From: Iris pallida
Lineage: Eukaryota; Streptophyta; Magnoliopsida; Asparagales; Iridaceae
Length of the DNA stretch: 64,000 nt
Reading direction: 5' to 3'
Assembly: GCA_029216955.1 (NCBI GenBank)
Contig: JANAVB010016209.1
Location: forward strand, 222,950-286,949
Below the pieces are notes generated by a model. That model had not been told where the DNA came from, ran no database searches, and saw only the letters and a list, made by a program, of their open reading frames with translations. Within the stretch, counting starts at the first letter, position 1. Every line of letters starts with the position of its first letter. Shown here piece by piece: positions 46,912 to 59,806 of the stretch. A program made the position numbers and the translations under genes.

Positions 46912-49635
46912 TGTGAGACTCGTCTCACAGTATCGGTATTTATATACGGATACGTATTTTGTATTGTATTTCGTATTTTCTCGATTTTCGGAACACTTTA
47001 AAAATTTTCCAAATAATAGATTTTTTCCTTGGTCGGCATACCGACGGTGTACCGGAGTATACCGACGGTGTACCGGAGTATACCGACGGCATACCGCTCG
47101 GATAGATTTTCCATATTTTAGATATTTTCGATTTTAGATATTTTTGTGAATTGTATTTCCGATATTTTCATAAATAGTATTTTTCATATTTTGATGAATA
47201 GTGTTTAGATATTTTTGTGAATAGTGTAGATGCATCCTATTATCCATTGGATAATTGGTTTTCTTTCAATGGCTAGGACTGATCTAGATTTTGACATGGA
47301 TCATGATCCAACGGCTAAAATTAATTTTCCCTTCTATATATACCATTTCACTTTCTCTCTCCTCTCTCTTTTCATTCTCTACACTCTCTTTTCATTTCTT
47401 CTTCCCTTATCTCCCCCTTGGAGCTTGCAAAGAGCTTGGCTTTGAGGCCTTGGGTGTGGTGTCTAACCCCCTAGGAGGAGGAGTAGAAGATTAGGCTTGG
47501 AACTTAACCCTAGGCAAGTACATCTTGCTCAAAAGTGACATGACCATGCTATAATTTTATTTTCCATAGAAATTAAAGTTTTATTGTTCTACAATATGCT
47601 CCTCTAAATTGTTAATATGTTTAATATATAGCACTTTTGGTTTTGATCGACTTTGCAAAGATCTGAGTTTCTAGATATAATTTTTGAGTATTTTGAGGTA
47701 CTGATCTATCAAATGTTTTAATTTGTGAAAACTAATACTTCCATGTTGTAGGAAATTCTATTCTATGTAATTTTGACTTTTGAAAGTCCGAATTTCGATT
47801 TAAAATAAAGTTTTTATGGCCGAAACAAGTTTTGGCAAAAATCTGGATTTTGTTGCTGTTTGGAAAAATGGTATACCGACGGTATGCCGGTGTATACCGA
47901 AGGTATGCCGATTTTTGTACCATAAACTTTCTGTCTTTAGACCGGTATACCGCCGGTATACCGTAGTATATCGCCGGTATGCCGTTTTAGGCTATTTTTG
48001 TCCGTTTTTGCCCATTTTTGATATTTTCTCGATTGTAATGGACTCTTAACATGATTAGATGACCTTGGATAGTTAGAGAATGATTGTACACTCTATATAC
48101 ATGGCACATGCTTATGTTCATCTATTGTTCTATGTCCAGATTATAGATAGTGGTCTGTCATGGTGCACTCCAGATTACTGTATATGTCTAGCTCGATTTA
48201 GTGGCTCGTAGTAGCGCACTCATGACTTGATTTTCTTATTGATTTCTAGACCAGAGACATGAGTACATGTTCTTTCTTGACACCGTGGATATAGCTTGTT
48301 GAATGTTTAATCTATTGCATCTTGGCATTGGACAATCGAGTGTGAGTATTGTTTCGTGTATCACGTGATGTTAGTACGGGGATGTTCGTAAGTGATAACT
48401 TACGATTTACTTGTACATAGCACACGTCATCTTAGGAAATTCTTGAGTGTCCACGACTTGAGAATTTGACATGAATATGATAAGGTAAATGACTAGTAAA
48501 TTCAAGTAGATCATTGTAGGAGGAAATTCGCACTACCAACCCCGAGCTCCAAGGGCCCCATGAGGCATGGCTCAACCCTGCTAGTCAAGGGCTCCATGAC
48601 CTACCAAGTTTGCGCGTATTGATATACGATCGAGTCACATGTCGTGCCGGGTTGCGACACAGTCAGTTATATATTTTCTTTTATAAGTATATAATATGGT
48701 TGTTCATGTTATAAGTCAAGACACGTTTCATCTGCCAGCAGTCTTATTGGGCAATAAATGTACTATTCGTACCCCTGGACATCCGGGTATCTACAGTCAG
48801 GTAGTTGCAAAAATCCTCAACTTGCATATTAGTAATTAGGATTGTGATAACCCTAGCTAGTTAATGATAGAAAGCCGTAGGCAATAATTGGTCGTGCACT
48901 TTTGATTATGTGTTACCTTATATGCTCTTGTGTCGGTGAGTGGCCAGACGCTAAGTTCTGCTAGGGAAAAGATCTGTAACCTCGGTTCTTGTTTGGTTTA
49001 AGGGTTGTAGCTCCGATTCCTAGTAGTTCCTAAACCCCTTGTTGCTCATCGGATTATTCTGTTCCATAGCTATATTGTTCAGTATTTCTATTCAGTCATT
49101 TATATTCTTGAGATACGTGCATTGGTACCACACTAGTCTTGACCCATATTTATTTACTTCTGTCATCATGTTATTGTGTTGTTGTTGGGTTTTGTCGTGC
49201 ACCTCGAGCTTCCTTGTGGTACATGCTATTTGGGGCCTGACCCCACTGGTTTTGTTTGGCCAGATTTATCGCTGGAGCCCGAGGATTCTTCCTACCTTTC
49301 TCTGGATGACCCGGCGTCGGCTTAGATCTGCGGTTGTTCCTCCTCGCGAGTGGGTTCTCTTTTTGTACCGCTCGTGTTTTATTTCATTTTGGTGGTGTTA
49401 GCTAGGGCATGTGTTAGCCCTATTATTTTGAGACTTTCTCAGACTTCGGTCAACATGATGTATTATATTAGATCTAGACTGATATAGTGATCATGTATAT
49501 TGGTACTTTGCTAGTGTAGCATTTTGTATTCACTAACTTCATGATCATGTATGATATAGCATTTTGGGACGCCTCTTTACTTTCATATTTGATATACTCT
49601 TGATACTTGTTGTTGTTGGATTGAGATATGATTTG
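46912..49635 (+). repeat. 3' LTR of Element A, left part
   Basis: TGTGAGACTCGTCTCACAG start; homologous to 42927-45650. Interrupted at ATTTG by Element B and resumes at 58971. Confidence 0.92.
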
Positions 49636-52370
49636 TGTAGCTCCCCTTCCCGGAAATTTTTTTAAAAATATTTTTTATTATTTATTTTAATTTAAATGGT
49701 AATTTTTAGACTTTATAAATAATTAATTATTGGTTTATGGAATTTTGTTATTATCATTATTATTATTTTTATAAAATATTAATATTACTATTGTGGTTAT
49801 TAATTATAAGTTATTTATTAAGTAATAGTTATCATCATCTTATTTTTTACCAAAAAAATATATATATGTATAAAATTGTACATGTGTATATACGTATATA
49901 TACAAATATTTGTATACGTGTATAAGTGTATATATATAAATATTGGATACATTTATATGTGTGTATATTTATATATATATTCGTATACCTGTATATGTAT
50001 ATGAATTTAATTGTTAGTATATTAGAGAAATAGAAAAAAAAAAGAAAAAAGAAAAAAGGAAATCCAAAACACCACAGCCCGAGCTCTCCAAGAGCTTAGG
50101 GTCGACCTAGCTTTCTTAAGCAAGGGGGGAAGCTTGCTGTTGAGACCCCCAACCCAGCCGAGCCCAACCCGAGTTGTAGCATTGCCCATCCCAAATTTTT
50201 CCCCCATAGGCCCATGGAATAAGGCCCACGAGCCAGCAACAGAGCCTTCGTTACACAGCAGAACACTTCCGACTCTAGTATATAACAGAACAGCGACATT
50301 CCAAAACCCTAAAATTTCTTGACATGGGCGCCTCCCCAACATCCATGGCGACCACCCAGGGACTCCCCAACGCCGGACGACCACCCCCAACGCCTGCACG
50401 TCGGAGTTCGACGGCGGCGTTCGCCGGGAACGCGCGTGTAAGCGCTGGAAACAGAGCACTGCTCTGTCTATCGCAGCAGCGAGGTATTATACTTCAAACA
50501 CCATTTTCTCTCTATTTTCTCGATAGTTTTCGATCCCGTAAAATCCTACGTGAACCCAATATAACCCTCTTCCCAATCCGTGTATTAGTTTATGACGACG
50601 AGTAATATATCGGTCGAGAAATCAATCCCAACTTCACGAAAAACCATTAAATACTAGTTTCTTGATAACAGTTTAAACACCAAGTTGGAAGGGTTATAAC
50701 TGTCCAGCCTTTGAGAGTTTTCAAAACCCTACTTGGCAATCTGGAAGATAACCTATAGAGCTTCGTAATCCTTCTTGTAAATCTGAATTTCATTGATTGT
50801 GCGTAGAGAAATCGAATCGCCAAAATCAAGAAAAAACTTATTAAACTGTTTTCGAAAACAATAGAATCTCTCCGATACCACGTCCGTCCTGCCATTCCGG
50901 GCGATGTGGCCGCGCACCGAAGACATCGAAAGCTGCGTAACGGCTTCGTGGTCGTGTGTGCTTTGACGGAATTCAAATTGGTCGCGTGTGCGCGACGAAT
51001 TTGATGCGTATCCGTCGAAATTGCCCCGTATCAGTGCAATGCAAATTCAGTCATAACTTTGTGCACGTCCATCAGATCAAGATAAAACTTACGCCAACAG
51101 GACCGTATCATTTTTCTGGTCCTGCATGCCAAGTTTGGTCCAATTCTGAGACAGCCGAATCCGGCGTCGTTTTGCGGGCCCCACGGTCCGACTCAACGGG
51201 TAATTTTGTGCACGGCCCGCCGGAATCTAACTCTGGACATACGGTTGGGTTCGTATCAGAAAATTGGATCCGTAGACATGTAGTTTGACGACTTTAGAGA
51301 CTATTGACTCTGGCACGCTTTTCGGTGCAAAGCGGGTCCAACGGCGGACATCGTTTTTGTCCGAAATTACCGTTTTGCCCCTGTGTCCAGAATTGGACGT
51401 AAGGACAGGCAATCCTAGCTAATTGGACTACTCTGAGATCATTGGTATTATCTATTTCAGCATCCGGGGGACTGTTGTACGGGTTTTGACTATTGTGGCA
51501 TATGGAGTGGTTCAGATTGTCGGTTTCACCAGCAGAGGACCCCAGGCGAGTACAGTTTATTGTCTGCATTTCGATATTGATCTTTACTATATTTTATTGA
51601 TTAGTCATTGGTTATGTGATTTTATACTCTATTATAAATTGTCGAGTCGGGAATGAGAAGTACCAAGGATGTGTGATCAGACCGTAGACCGTGTTTATTT
51701 TTATGCAGTAGACCTCGTAGACATTATTTATTTTCTGCAGTAGACCTCGTAGACATTGTTTATTTTCTACAGTAGACCTAGTAGACATTGTTTATTTTCT
51801 GCAAGTAGACCTCGTAAAGTAGACCTCGTAAAGTAGACCTCGTAAAGTAGACCTCGTAGACCGTGCGGTGTAGTACCCCAGACCGATCACATGTCAAAGG
51901 TGCTTCTAACGGTGGAAAGTATATTGGTCTATTTATTACTATTGATTTTTCTTACGGCTTTACTGTTATTTTCAAAACTCATGATTGATGCCTAACCTTT
52001 GTTTTATAGTCATTTTCTTTATTGAAATTGCATTCAGTGAATTGTGCTCGTTCCATTCCTGACTGGAAACCAACATTTTCAGGTTAGCCGTAGATTCTCT
52101 TAGCTTGGGGAGTGACGGGAACACTTGCAGACAAAAGCCTAGAGACTAGTAGATAGTTGAGTTGTAGTCATTCATTTATTTGTACAAGTTTATATTTTCT
52201 ACAAATGTAAAACTTGTGATCATTGTAAGTTAAATTAATTATGTGAATGAGCATTATTTGTGATTTTGATCTTCATGGCCGTGACAGCGTTCTACCGCCG
52301 ACACTGCGGCGTAGGCTGGCTTGGACACGTCTCGTATCCGTTTAAAAAAAAATGGGTGCGGGTCGTGACA
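49636..52370 (+). repeat. 5' LTR of Element B (2735 bp)
   Basis: TGTAGCTCCCCTTCCCGG to GTGCGGGTCGTGACA. Contains a TA-rich microsatellite (49855-50005), TATA box TATATAA (50279-50285), AAACCCTAA telo-box in the leader (about 50303) and the GTAGACCTCGTA minisatellite (51690-51870). Confidence 0.95.
51690..51870 (+). repeat. GTAGACCTCGTA minisatellite in Element B LTR
   Basis: About four units of 31-33 bp (GCAGTAGACCTCGTAGACATTGTTTATTTTCT type, shown here by its core GTAGACCTCGTAGAC), followed by four 14-bp units AAGTAGACCTCGTA. Present again at 58298-58467 and, diverged and inverted, at 60930-61220. Confidence 0.9.
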
Positions 52371-55300
52371 AGTTTTTGTTGTGGCCCATGCAGGTCTGTC
52401 TTCGCAAATCATACGAACTCGTGATAGTACTTAAGTTAGTTGTACTATTGCGAGCCTACGACTAGGAAATGCTCATTCACGAAATTAATTTAAGAGAGTG
52501 ACTAGGACTAGGGATCCCTTATACAAATTACCGATGGGTAGCCTAGGCCATGCAATATAGATGAGAAGTTATTAATTTTGATAGCTTGTCAGATCCCCAT
52601 AAGTACCCTATTTTCTCTTGATATGATGATATGATCCAATGTGGATAGGTTATTCGCTTGGTGAGACGGGACTTTATAGAATTGATGAGCTAACCTAGAT
52701 GAATTATTTAATTCCTTCCCCTTGCCCTTTAGATACCATCCTCACATCTTAGTCCGAACTGCCTATTTAGTTTCTATTTGCCCTAAGAATTATTATTATA
52801 TAAATTCCGATTATGTTATCCATATACAGACCTTGAGTTAGTTCCGATTCAAAGTTTCCTCAAAGGTTGAATACACATAGAATAGATACTAGAATGCTTG
52901 TAATCCTTTTGTTTTCAGTTACTTCCTCCATGATTTAATCTTTATTTTAAAGATTGTGACAGATAGGACAATTATTTATGCCTTATTACATAATCGACTT
53001 GTTTGAATCTCTAGAAGCTCATGAGCCCTTACATATATAGTTAAAGGTATATTACTTAACTCATAATGGCAGGACAGCAGCGCACTGTCGCCATTTATTT
53101 GAATTAGAGAGACCATAGACTCACCGTAGCCAGCAGCGCACTGGCGAGGCACGACCCCTAGAATTGGAATTAGTTTAAAAAAATATAGGTTATAGAATAT
53201 TCCTAAAACTATGGCTAGTAGTCCTCTTTGATCATAGTTACCCGGGTGTCGAGATAAGGTAGAGTATCTGATAGCATACCACACCTGAATCACGGAACCA
53301 AGAGCTTACCATCGCCCGAGTATACGGACGAGGCATAATTCTCGGTGAAATGATCTCAGACATGATTACAAGTTTAGGGTACTATAGAGGATTGGAGAAT
53401 GCCATGTGTGTCCCATAAGATCCAAAGCCAACACTAGTGGAAGTTCTGTAAGTTGAGTAGCGTGTCTCCCGACCTAGCATTCCGTGGTCCTTGTAACCTA
53501 ATGACGAGGAAATGGATTGACGCTAATAGGTTTACCTGGAATATAGAATTTAGAAGTCCGTAACCCATTGGTTGACCAAGGTCTTATGATTAAGAAGACA
53601 GTAGGAAGACTGTATAAGCAAAAACACCGGGTAAGGTTTGATTCTCACAAAACTCGAACTACTTGTGCCTCCTTTCAAAATCTCGCGTACGCGTATTTTG
53701 ACTATCTTGACCAATGCTGTTATTACAGCCTAGTTTTGCAAGCTTACTCTGTTCTCGAGCTTGATTCAAGACATATGTTTAGTGGGGACGCTTGCTAACT
53801 TATTGTCTAATCAGAATCAGTGTATTATGGTCTGATCAACCATGATGCATTTGGTTCGCTCTTCGTTTAATTACACTACGTGGATGGAGATATATAGGTA
53901 TCCAGGATCTCATCAGCGACTGCTTGACAATTTTTCTTGAATTATACATTCGTCCTTGAATCACGTGATTGTATTCAGTAACACCTTTCTTGAACTCTTT
54001 ATTATTTTGTCTTTCACTGGTCCGAAAAAGGCAGAAGCTCGTAATTGGTAGAAATGGCTATGGTAGTAGTATACACAAGGGTAGTTATCGTCAGCCAGCC
54101 ATGTGATCGAGTTACTCGTTCTTCTCTCGACCCCAAACTGTTATCGGGACTTTCAAGCCATCTGAATTTAAGAATGATTAGGGTTTTACCCTTAGTCGTA
54201 ATGCCAAACCAGGAGACCATCTATTCTCAGGAAATAATTCATTGTGTCTCTAAATATTTTCTTGAATATTGCCTTTACTTTTAACCCTGGTGCCTTGACT
54301 CAACCGTCCCTCGACCAAAGCCCACAGTTTAGACATGAGATGAGTGGACAATAGAGCAATCATTTATCGTGACTATGGTAGATGCTCATCCCGAGATTGG
54401 TTTCCAACAAATATTACCCTAGTTATGTAAATTTTGATATTAAGACCTAACTAGTGTTGGAACACCACAGTCACTAGCTTAGCTAATACCATAGATTAAA
54501 TACCCTGTCAAATTGTGATATACCAGTTGTCAGCAACAATGCGTGATCACTACCGCCCATACCACTAGAACCCTTATGACCATAGTCTGACAGGTTTGAC
54601 ACAACTAGAGTTTCACGACTCAGTTGTTAGAAATCTTTTCATATGATGTGCCTTAGAGTTGGTTACCCTGACGACAACTCTTGTATGCTGTGGACAAGCA
54701 TGTCATTCTATTTTCTCGACCATGTGTCATTGTGTACACTCATTTTCCAATTATTAAGGAATGATCCTCGACTTGACTTATATCTATCATATTCCGTTAT
54801 GTCGTACCTTATTCTTATTTACCGAGAATCGAGGTACGATATCTTGACATTGAAATCCTTCTAACCTCATTATTCCTAAGATCATGCCATAACTTCTAAG
54901 GTGGGTAGACTGTAAGTCTCCAAAAAAATTTTGGGAATATATGAAGGTTACCGATTGACTAGAATGATTTTCCACTAGGGTGACGATTAATGCCCATGGA
55001 CTCCCACTTTTCATTTAGATCCTATTGTGTTCCCGGCCGTGTCATTAATATTCGGAGCACGAGACCAGCTGTTATCTTCCAACAAATTTTATATGTAAGA
55101 TTTAGACGAGTTTACCTTCACCTAGGTATATCATGTCCCACTCAAATCCGTCCCCTTATACTCTATTTTTATGGTATAACTTTCAGGAAAAAAAGATTAG
55201 CCATAGCCCTTACCGTAATACCGGTATATTTTCCGACTCCCATTAGAGCCTCAACCTCGACTCAATTCCTTCGACCCAATATATGGTTGTGATCTATTCG

Positions 55301-56238
55301 GAGCCCACTATGCACATGCCACTAGTGTGCCATCCAATTGAGGTCTCATGTTCTCCTTAAACACAAAGCCACGGAAGGCGCATTTTGAGCTTTAGGGACC
55401 TAGCTAATCAACCTGACTAGCAACTAGTTCAATCCCGTGGATAGTAACCTATTCTAGAATACCCTAATCTAGTAGGAATAGTTTTACCTGGGATCTTGTC
55501 CAGTCAATGTAGATTGAAACCCAATAATCATCCAACCAACGACTGATGTCCAGATAGAGAACCCATTAAGACCACAATCTTGATTTTTTTTAAATTCGGT
55601 TCCAATATGGATCCTTGTTTGAATTAGAATTTCGAGAACGAGACTTCTGTATTGCACGGATTATAAGACTCTCTGAGGAACTTAGCAAGTGACTGAACTA
55701 GAGTAGCCAATCTAGCGAATAAGACCATAAGTTCATAAATACTCTTTTCTAGCTGTAGTATTGTATATTCTCTATCATTCTTGAAACTTCAGTTTGCTCT
55801 TAATTATTCTTCTTTATTTTCCTGTCCTTCCTATTTCAGGGTGACGAATGATCATGCAGTCTAGAATTCATCAGAGATTCTTAAGTTATATTAGAATATT
55901 GTTTGATTTTAAATACTAGGTGGTTTGACAGATATGTGGGGATATAAAGGTCATATGTTTTAGATATCTAGGGGTAATGACTCTAGCAACTTGATGGAAG
56001 GCTATAAAGTTTTTAGTGACATACCCTTGAAGGAGTAGCGTGACCAAAGGTGGGTAGAAGTCCTCGATGATTCGCAATTACGAAATGGTTAGGAGGAAGA
56101 TATAAATAGTTTTGAGAAATTAAAATTCAAGGATAATTGTGGAAATAGTGGATTTATTTTTTTATTCTTACTTTTGAATTTTAGGCATATTTATAAATTA
56201 GAATTTCGAGGACGAAATTATTTTAAGGTGGGTAGATT
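52371..56238 (+). other. Element B internal region, non-coding
   Basis: No coding potential seen. At 54895-54935 an AAGGTGGGTAGAC-TGTAAGTCTCC junction resembles a polypurine tract followed by an LTR start, and TTCGAGAACGAGA (55631-55643) echoes the terminal motif proper, TTTCGAGGACGAAA (56204-56217). The interior therefore looks like a mosaic of older element ends. Polypurine tract AAGGTGGGTAGA at 56225-56236. Confidence 0.75.
52379..52398 (+). other. tRNA-Ile-type primer-binding site of Element B
   Basis: TTGTGGCCCATGCAGGTCTG, eight bases after the LTR end, one mismatch to the sites in Elements II and A. Confidence 0.65.
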
Positions 56239-58965
56239 TGTAGCTCCCCTTCCCGAAAATTTTTTTAAAAATATTTTTTATTATTTATTTTAATTTAAAT
56301 GGTAATTTTTAGACTTTATAAATAATTAATTATTGGTTTATGGAATTTTGTTATTATCATTATTATTATTTTTATAAAATATTAATATTACTATTGTGGT
56401 TATTAATTATAAGTTATTTATTAAGTAATAGTTATCATCATCTTATTTTTTACCAAAAAAATATATATATGTATAAAATTGTACATGTGTATATACGTAT
56501 ATATACAAATATTTGTATACGTGTATAAGTGTATATATATAAATATTGGATACATTTATATGTGTGTATATTTATATATATATTCGTATACCTGTATATG
56601 TATATGAATTTAATTGTTAGTATATTAGAGAAATAGAAAAAAAAAGAAAAAAGAAAAAAGGAAATCCAAAACACCACAGCCCGAGCTCTCCAAGAGCTTA
56701 GGGTCGACCTAGCTTTCTTAAGCAAGGGGGAAAGCTTGCTGTTGAGACCCCCAACCCAGCCGAGCCCAACCCGAGTTGTAGCATTGCCCATCCCAAATTT
56801 TTCCCCCACAGGCCCATGGAATAAGGCCCACGAGCCAGCAACAGAGCCTTCGTTACACAGCAGAACACTTCCGACTCTAGTATATAACAGAACAGCGACA
56901 TTCCAAAACCCTAAAATTTCTTGACATGGGCGCCTCCCCAACATCCATGGCGACCACCCAGGGACTCCCCAACGCCGGACGACCACCCCCAACGCCTGCA
57001 CGTCGGAGTTCGACAGCGGCGTTCGCCGGGAACGCGCGTGCAAGCGCTGGAAACAGAGCACTGCACTGTCTATCGCAGCAGCGAGGTATTATACTTCAAA
57101 CACCATTTTCTCTCTATTTTCTCGATAGTTTTCGATCCCGTAAAATCCTACGTGAACCCAATATAACCCTCTTCCCAATCCGTGTATTAGTTTATGACGA
57201 CGAGTAATATATCGGTCGAGAAATCAATCCCAACTTCACGAAAAACCATTAAATACTAGTTTCTTGATAACAGTTTAAACACCAAGTTGGAAGGGTTATA
57301 ACTGTCCAGCCTTTGAGAGTTTTCAAAACCCTACTAGGCAATCTGGAAGACAACCTATAGAGCTTCGTAATCCTTCTTGTAAATCTGAATTTCATTGATT
57401 GTGCGTAGAGAAATCGAATCGCCAAAATCAAGAAAAAACTTATTAAACTGTTTTCGAAAACAATAAAATCTCTCCGATACCACGTCCGTCCTGCCATTCC
57501 GGGCGACGTGGCCGCGCATCGAAGACATCGAAAGCTGCGTAACGGCTTCGTGGTCGTGTGTGCTTTGACGAAATTCAAATTGGTCGCGTGTGCGCGACGA
57601 ATTTGATACGTATCCGTCGAAATTGCCCCGTATCAGTGCAATACAAATTCAGTCATAACTTTGTGCACGTCCATCAGATCGAGACGAAACTTGCGCCAAT
57701 AGGACCGTATCATTTTTCTGGTCCTGCATGCCAAGTTTGGTCCAATTCTGAGACAGCCGAATCCGGCGTCGTTTTGCGGGCCCCACGGTCCGACTCAACG
57801 GGTGATTTTGTGTACGGCCCGCCGGAATCTAACTCTGGATATACGGTTGGGTTCGTATCGGAAAATCGGATCCGTAGATATGTAGTTTGATGACTTTAGA
57901 GACCATTGACTCTGGCACGCTTTTCGGTGCAAAGCGGGTCCAACGGCGGACATCGTTTTTGTCCGAAATTACCGTTTTGCTCCTGTGTCCAGAATTGGAC
58001 GTAAGGACAGGCAATCCTAGCTAATTGGACTACTTTGAGATCATTGGTATTATCTATTTCAGCATCCGGGGGACTGTTGTACGGGTTTTGACTATTGTGG
58101 CACATGGAGTGGTTCAGATTGTCGGTTTCACCAGCAGAGGACCCCAGGCGAGTGCAGTTTATTGTCTGTATTTCGATATTGATCTTTACTATATTTTATT
58201 GATTAGTCATTGGTTATGTGATTTTATACTCTATTTGTCGAGTCGGGAATGAGAAGTACCAAGGATGTGTGATCAGACCGTAGACCGTGTTTATTTTCAT
58301 GCAGTAGACCTCGTAGACATTGTTTATTTTCTGCAGTAAACCTCGTAGACATTGTTTATTTTCTGCAGTAGACCTAGTAGACATTGTTTATTTTCTGCAA
58401 GTAGACCTCGTAAAGTAGACCTCGTAAAGTAGACCTCGTAAAGTAGACCTCGTAGACCGTGCGGTGTAGTACCCCAGACCGATCACATGTCAAAGGTGCT
58501 TCTAACGGTGGAAAGTATATTGGTCTATTTATTACTATTGATTTTTTTTACGGCTTTACTGTTATTTTCAAAACTCATGATTGATGCCTAACCTTTGTTT
58601 TATAGTCATTTTCTTTATTGAAATTGCATTCAGTGAATTGTGCTCGTTCCATTCCTGACTGGAAACCAACATTTTCAGGTTAGCCGTGGATTCTCTTAGC
58701 TTGGGGAGTGACGGGAACACTTGCAGACAAAAGCCTAGAGACTAGTAGATAGTTGAGTTGTAGTCATTCATTTATTTATACAAGTTTATATTTTCTACAA
58801 ATGTAAAACTTGTGATCATTGTAAGTTAAATTAATTATGTGAATGAGCATTATTTGTGATTTTGATCTTCATGGCCGTGACAGCGTTCTACCGCCGACAC
58901 TGCGGCGTAGGCTGGCTTGGACACGTCTCGTATCCGTTTAAAAAAAATGGGTGCGGGTCGTGACA
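56239..58965 (+). repeat. 3' LTR of Element B (2727 bp)
   Basis: Same ends as the 5' LTR and almost identical to it; only scattered single-base changes and small indels were seen. Confidence 0.95.
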
Positions 58966-58970
58966 ATTTG

Positions 58971-59124
58971 TTCGACCATAGGAGTCGTCAGTGGCATGCT
59001 TGAGTCTTCCTACTTGTCTTCTAGACAACTTTGATCGTACATTGGGGGTACTAGCATACCTTGATACACGTAGCTGGCTTTGTTTTGCCCCCGATCTCCA
59101 GTATTCTGGTTCTGGGGCGTGACA
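58971..59124 (+). repeat. 3' LTR of Element A, right part
   Basis: Resumes with TTCGACCATAGGAGTCGT, matching 45661 onward in the 5' LTR, and ends GGGGCGTGACA followed by GTATT. Confidence 0.9.
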
Positions 59125-59240
59125 GTATTGTTGTTGCTTCTTCTCTTGTATTCTTAATTTTAAAATTGCCTATCAGCAATCGTTAATTAGTGCTTAACTA
59201 GTTAGCTTGACCCTATTCACCTCCTCTAAGGTGCTTTCAG
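59125..59240 (+). repeat. SIRE-like Copia LTR, right part
   Basis: Completes the LTR interrupted at 42926. It has the usual Copia LTR end (GACCCTATTCACCTCCTCTAAGGTGC) and a terminal CA, but no primer site follows. Confidence 0.55.
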
Positions 59241-59806
59241 TATGAACATCTTTTCTACGCAATGAGCTTGTGAAAGAGTAAGTCTACCTTCCGTTCGGAT
59301 GAACTTTAACCCCATGATAACATCAATATCTCCTCTGTTCTTCATACTAAACTTAGATGAGAGGAACTTCTTCGTGTCTGTGACGAATTCTAGATCCTTA
59401 CCCAGGATTAACATGTCGTCCACATAAAGACAAACGATTACCCCTCTATCATCAATGAACTTAGTGTAAACACACTTGTCTGTCTTACTGACCTTGTAGC
59501 CATTTGATCTGATGACCTTATTTAACTTCTCATGCCATATCTTGGAAGAGCTTGCTTCATACTATATAGAGATTTTACCATCTTGTACACTTTGTCTCCA
59601 AGGCCATGACGACAAAACTTTCTGGTTGCTACATATAAATCTCTTAGGTCAGAGTCCATTCAGGAATGCTATTTTGATATACATATGATGAATCACCAGC
59701 TTGTGAATAGCACCTAGAGTAATCAGCATCAGAATAGTTATCATCCGTGTAACTGGAGCGCAAGTGTCAAAGTAATCAATCATTTGCTTATAAGAAAACC
59801 TCTTAG
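59241..59806 (-). pseudogene. Copia reverse transcriptase fragment
   Basis: The minus strand reads DYFDTCAPVTR, then the KIAFLNG block, then VCLYVDDMLILG (catalytic YVDD at about 59420-59435), then GLKFIRTEGRLTLSQAHCVEKMF. This is the Ty1/Copia reverse transcriptase in order. Frameshifts and losses break it. It stops at 59241, where the SIRE-like LTR begins, and is cut upstream by an inverted LTR at 59807. Confidence 0.85.

Larger units (their letters stand above)
49636..58965 (+). mobile_element. Element B: non-autonomous Tekay-like retrotransposon
   Basis: Exact ATTTG duplication (49631-49635, 58966-58970). The LTRs (2735 and 2727 bp) are nearly identical, so this is the youngest insertion of the nest. 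The 3.87-kb interior has no frame above about 100 codons and no gag or pol motifs, so the element must rely on proteins from elsewhere. Confidence 0.95.
42927..59124 (+). mobile_element. Element A: internally deleted Tekay-like retrotransposon
   Basis: Flanked by an exact GTATT duplication (42922-42926, 59125-59129). LTRs are about 2.89 kb. The interior (45816-46911) is only 1.1 kb and non-coding, with the tRNA-Ile-type primer site, relics of leader and gag, and the terminal AAGGACGAAATTTTTCTAAG motif. The 3' LTR is split by Element B. The LTRs differ by scattered substitutions, more than those of B, as expected from the nesting order. Confidence 0.92.

Noticed and set aside
51690..51870. CRISPR-like spaced repeats
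   Set aside because: Units are contiguous, spacers are not unique, and the sequence is in a plant LTR.
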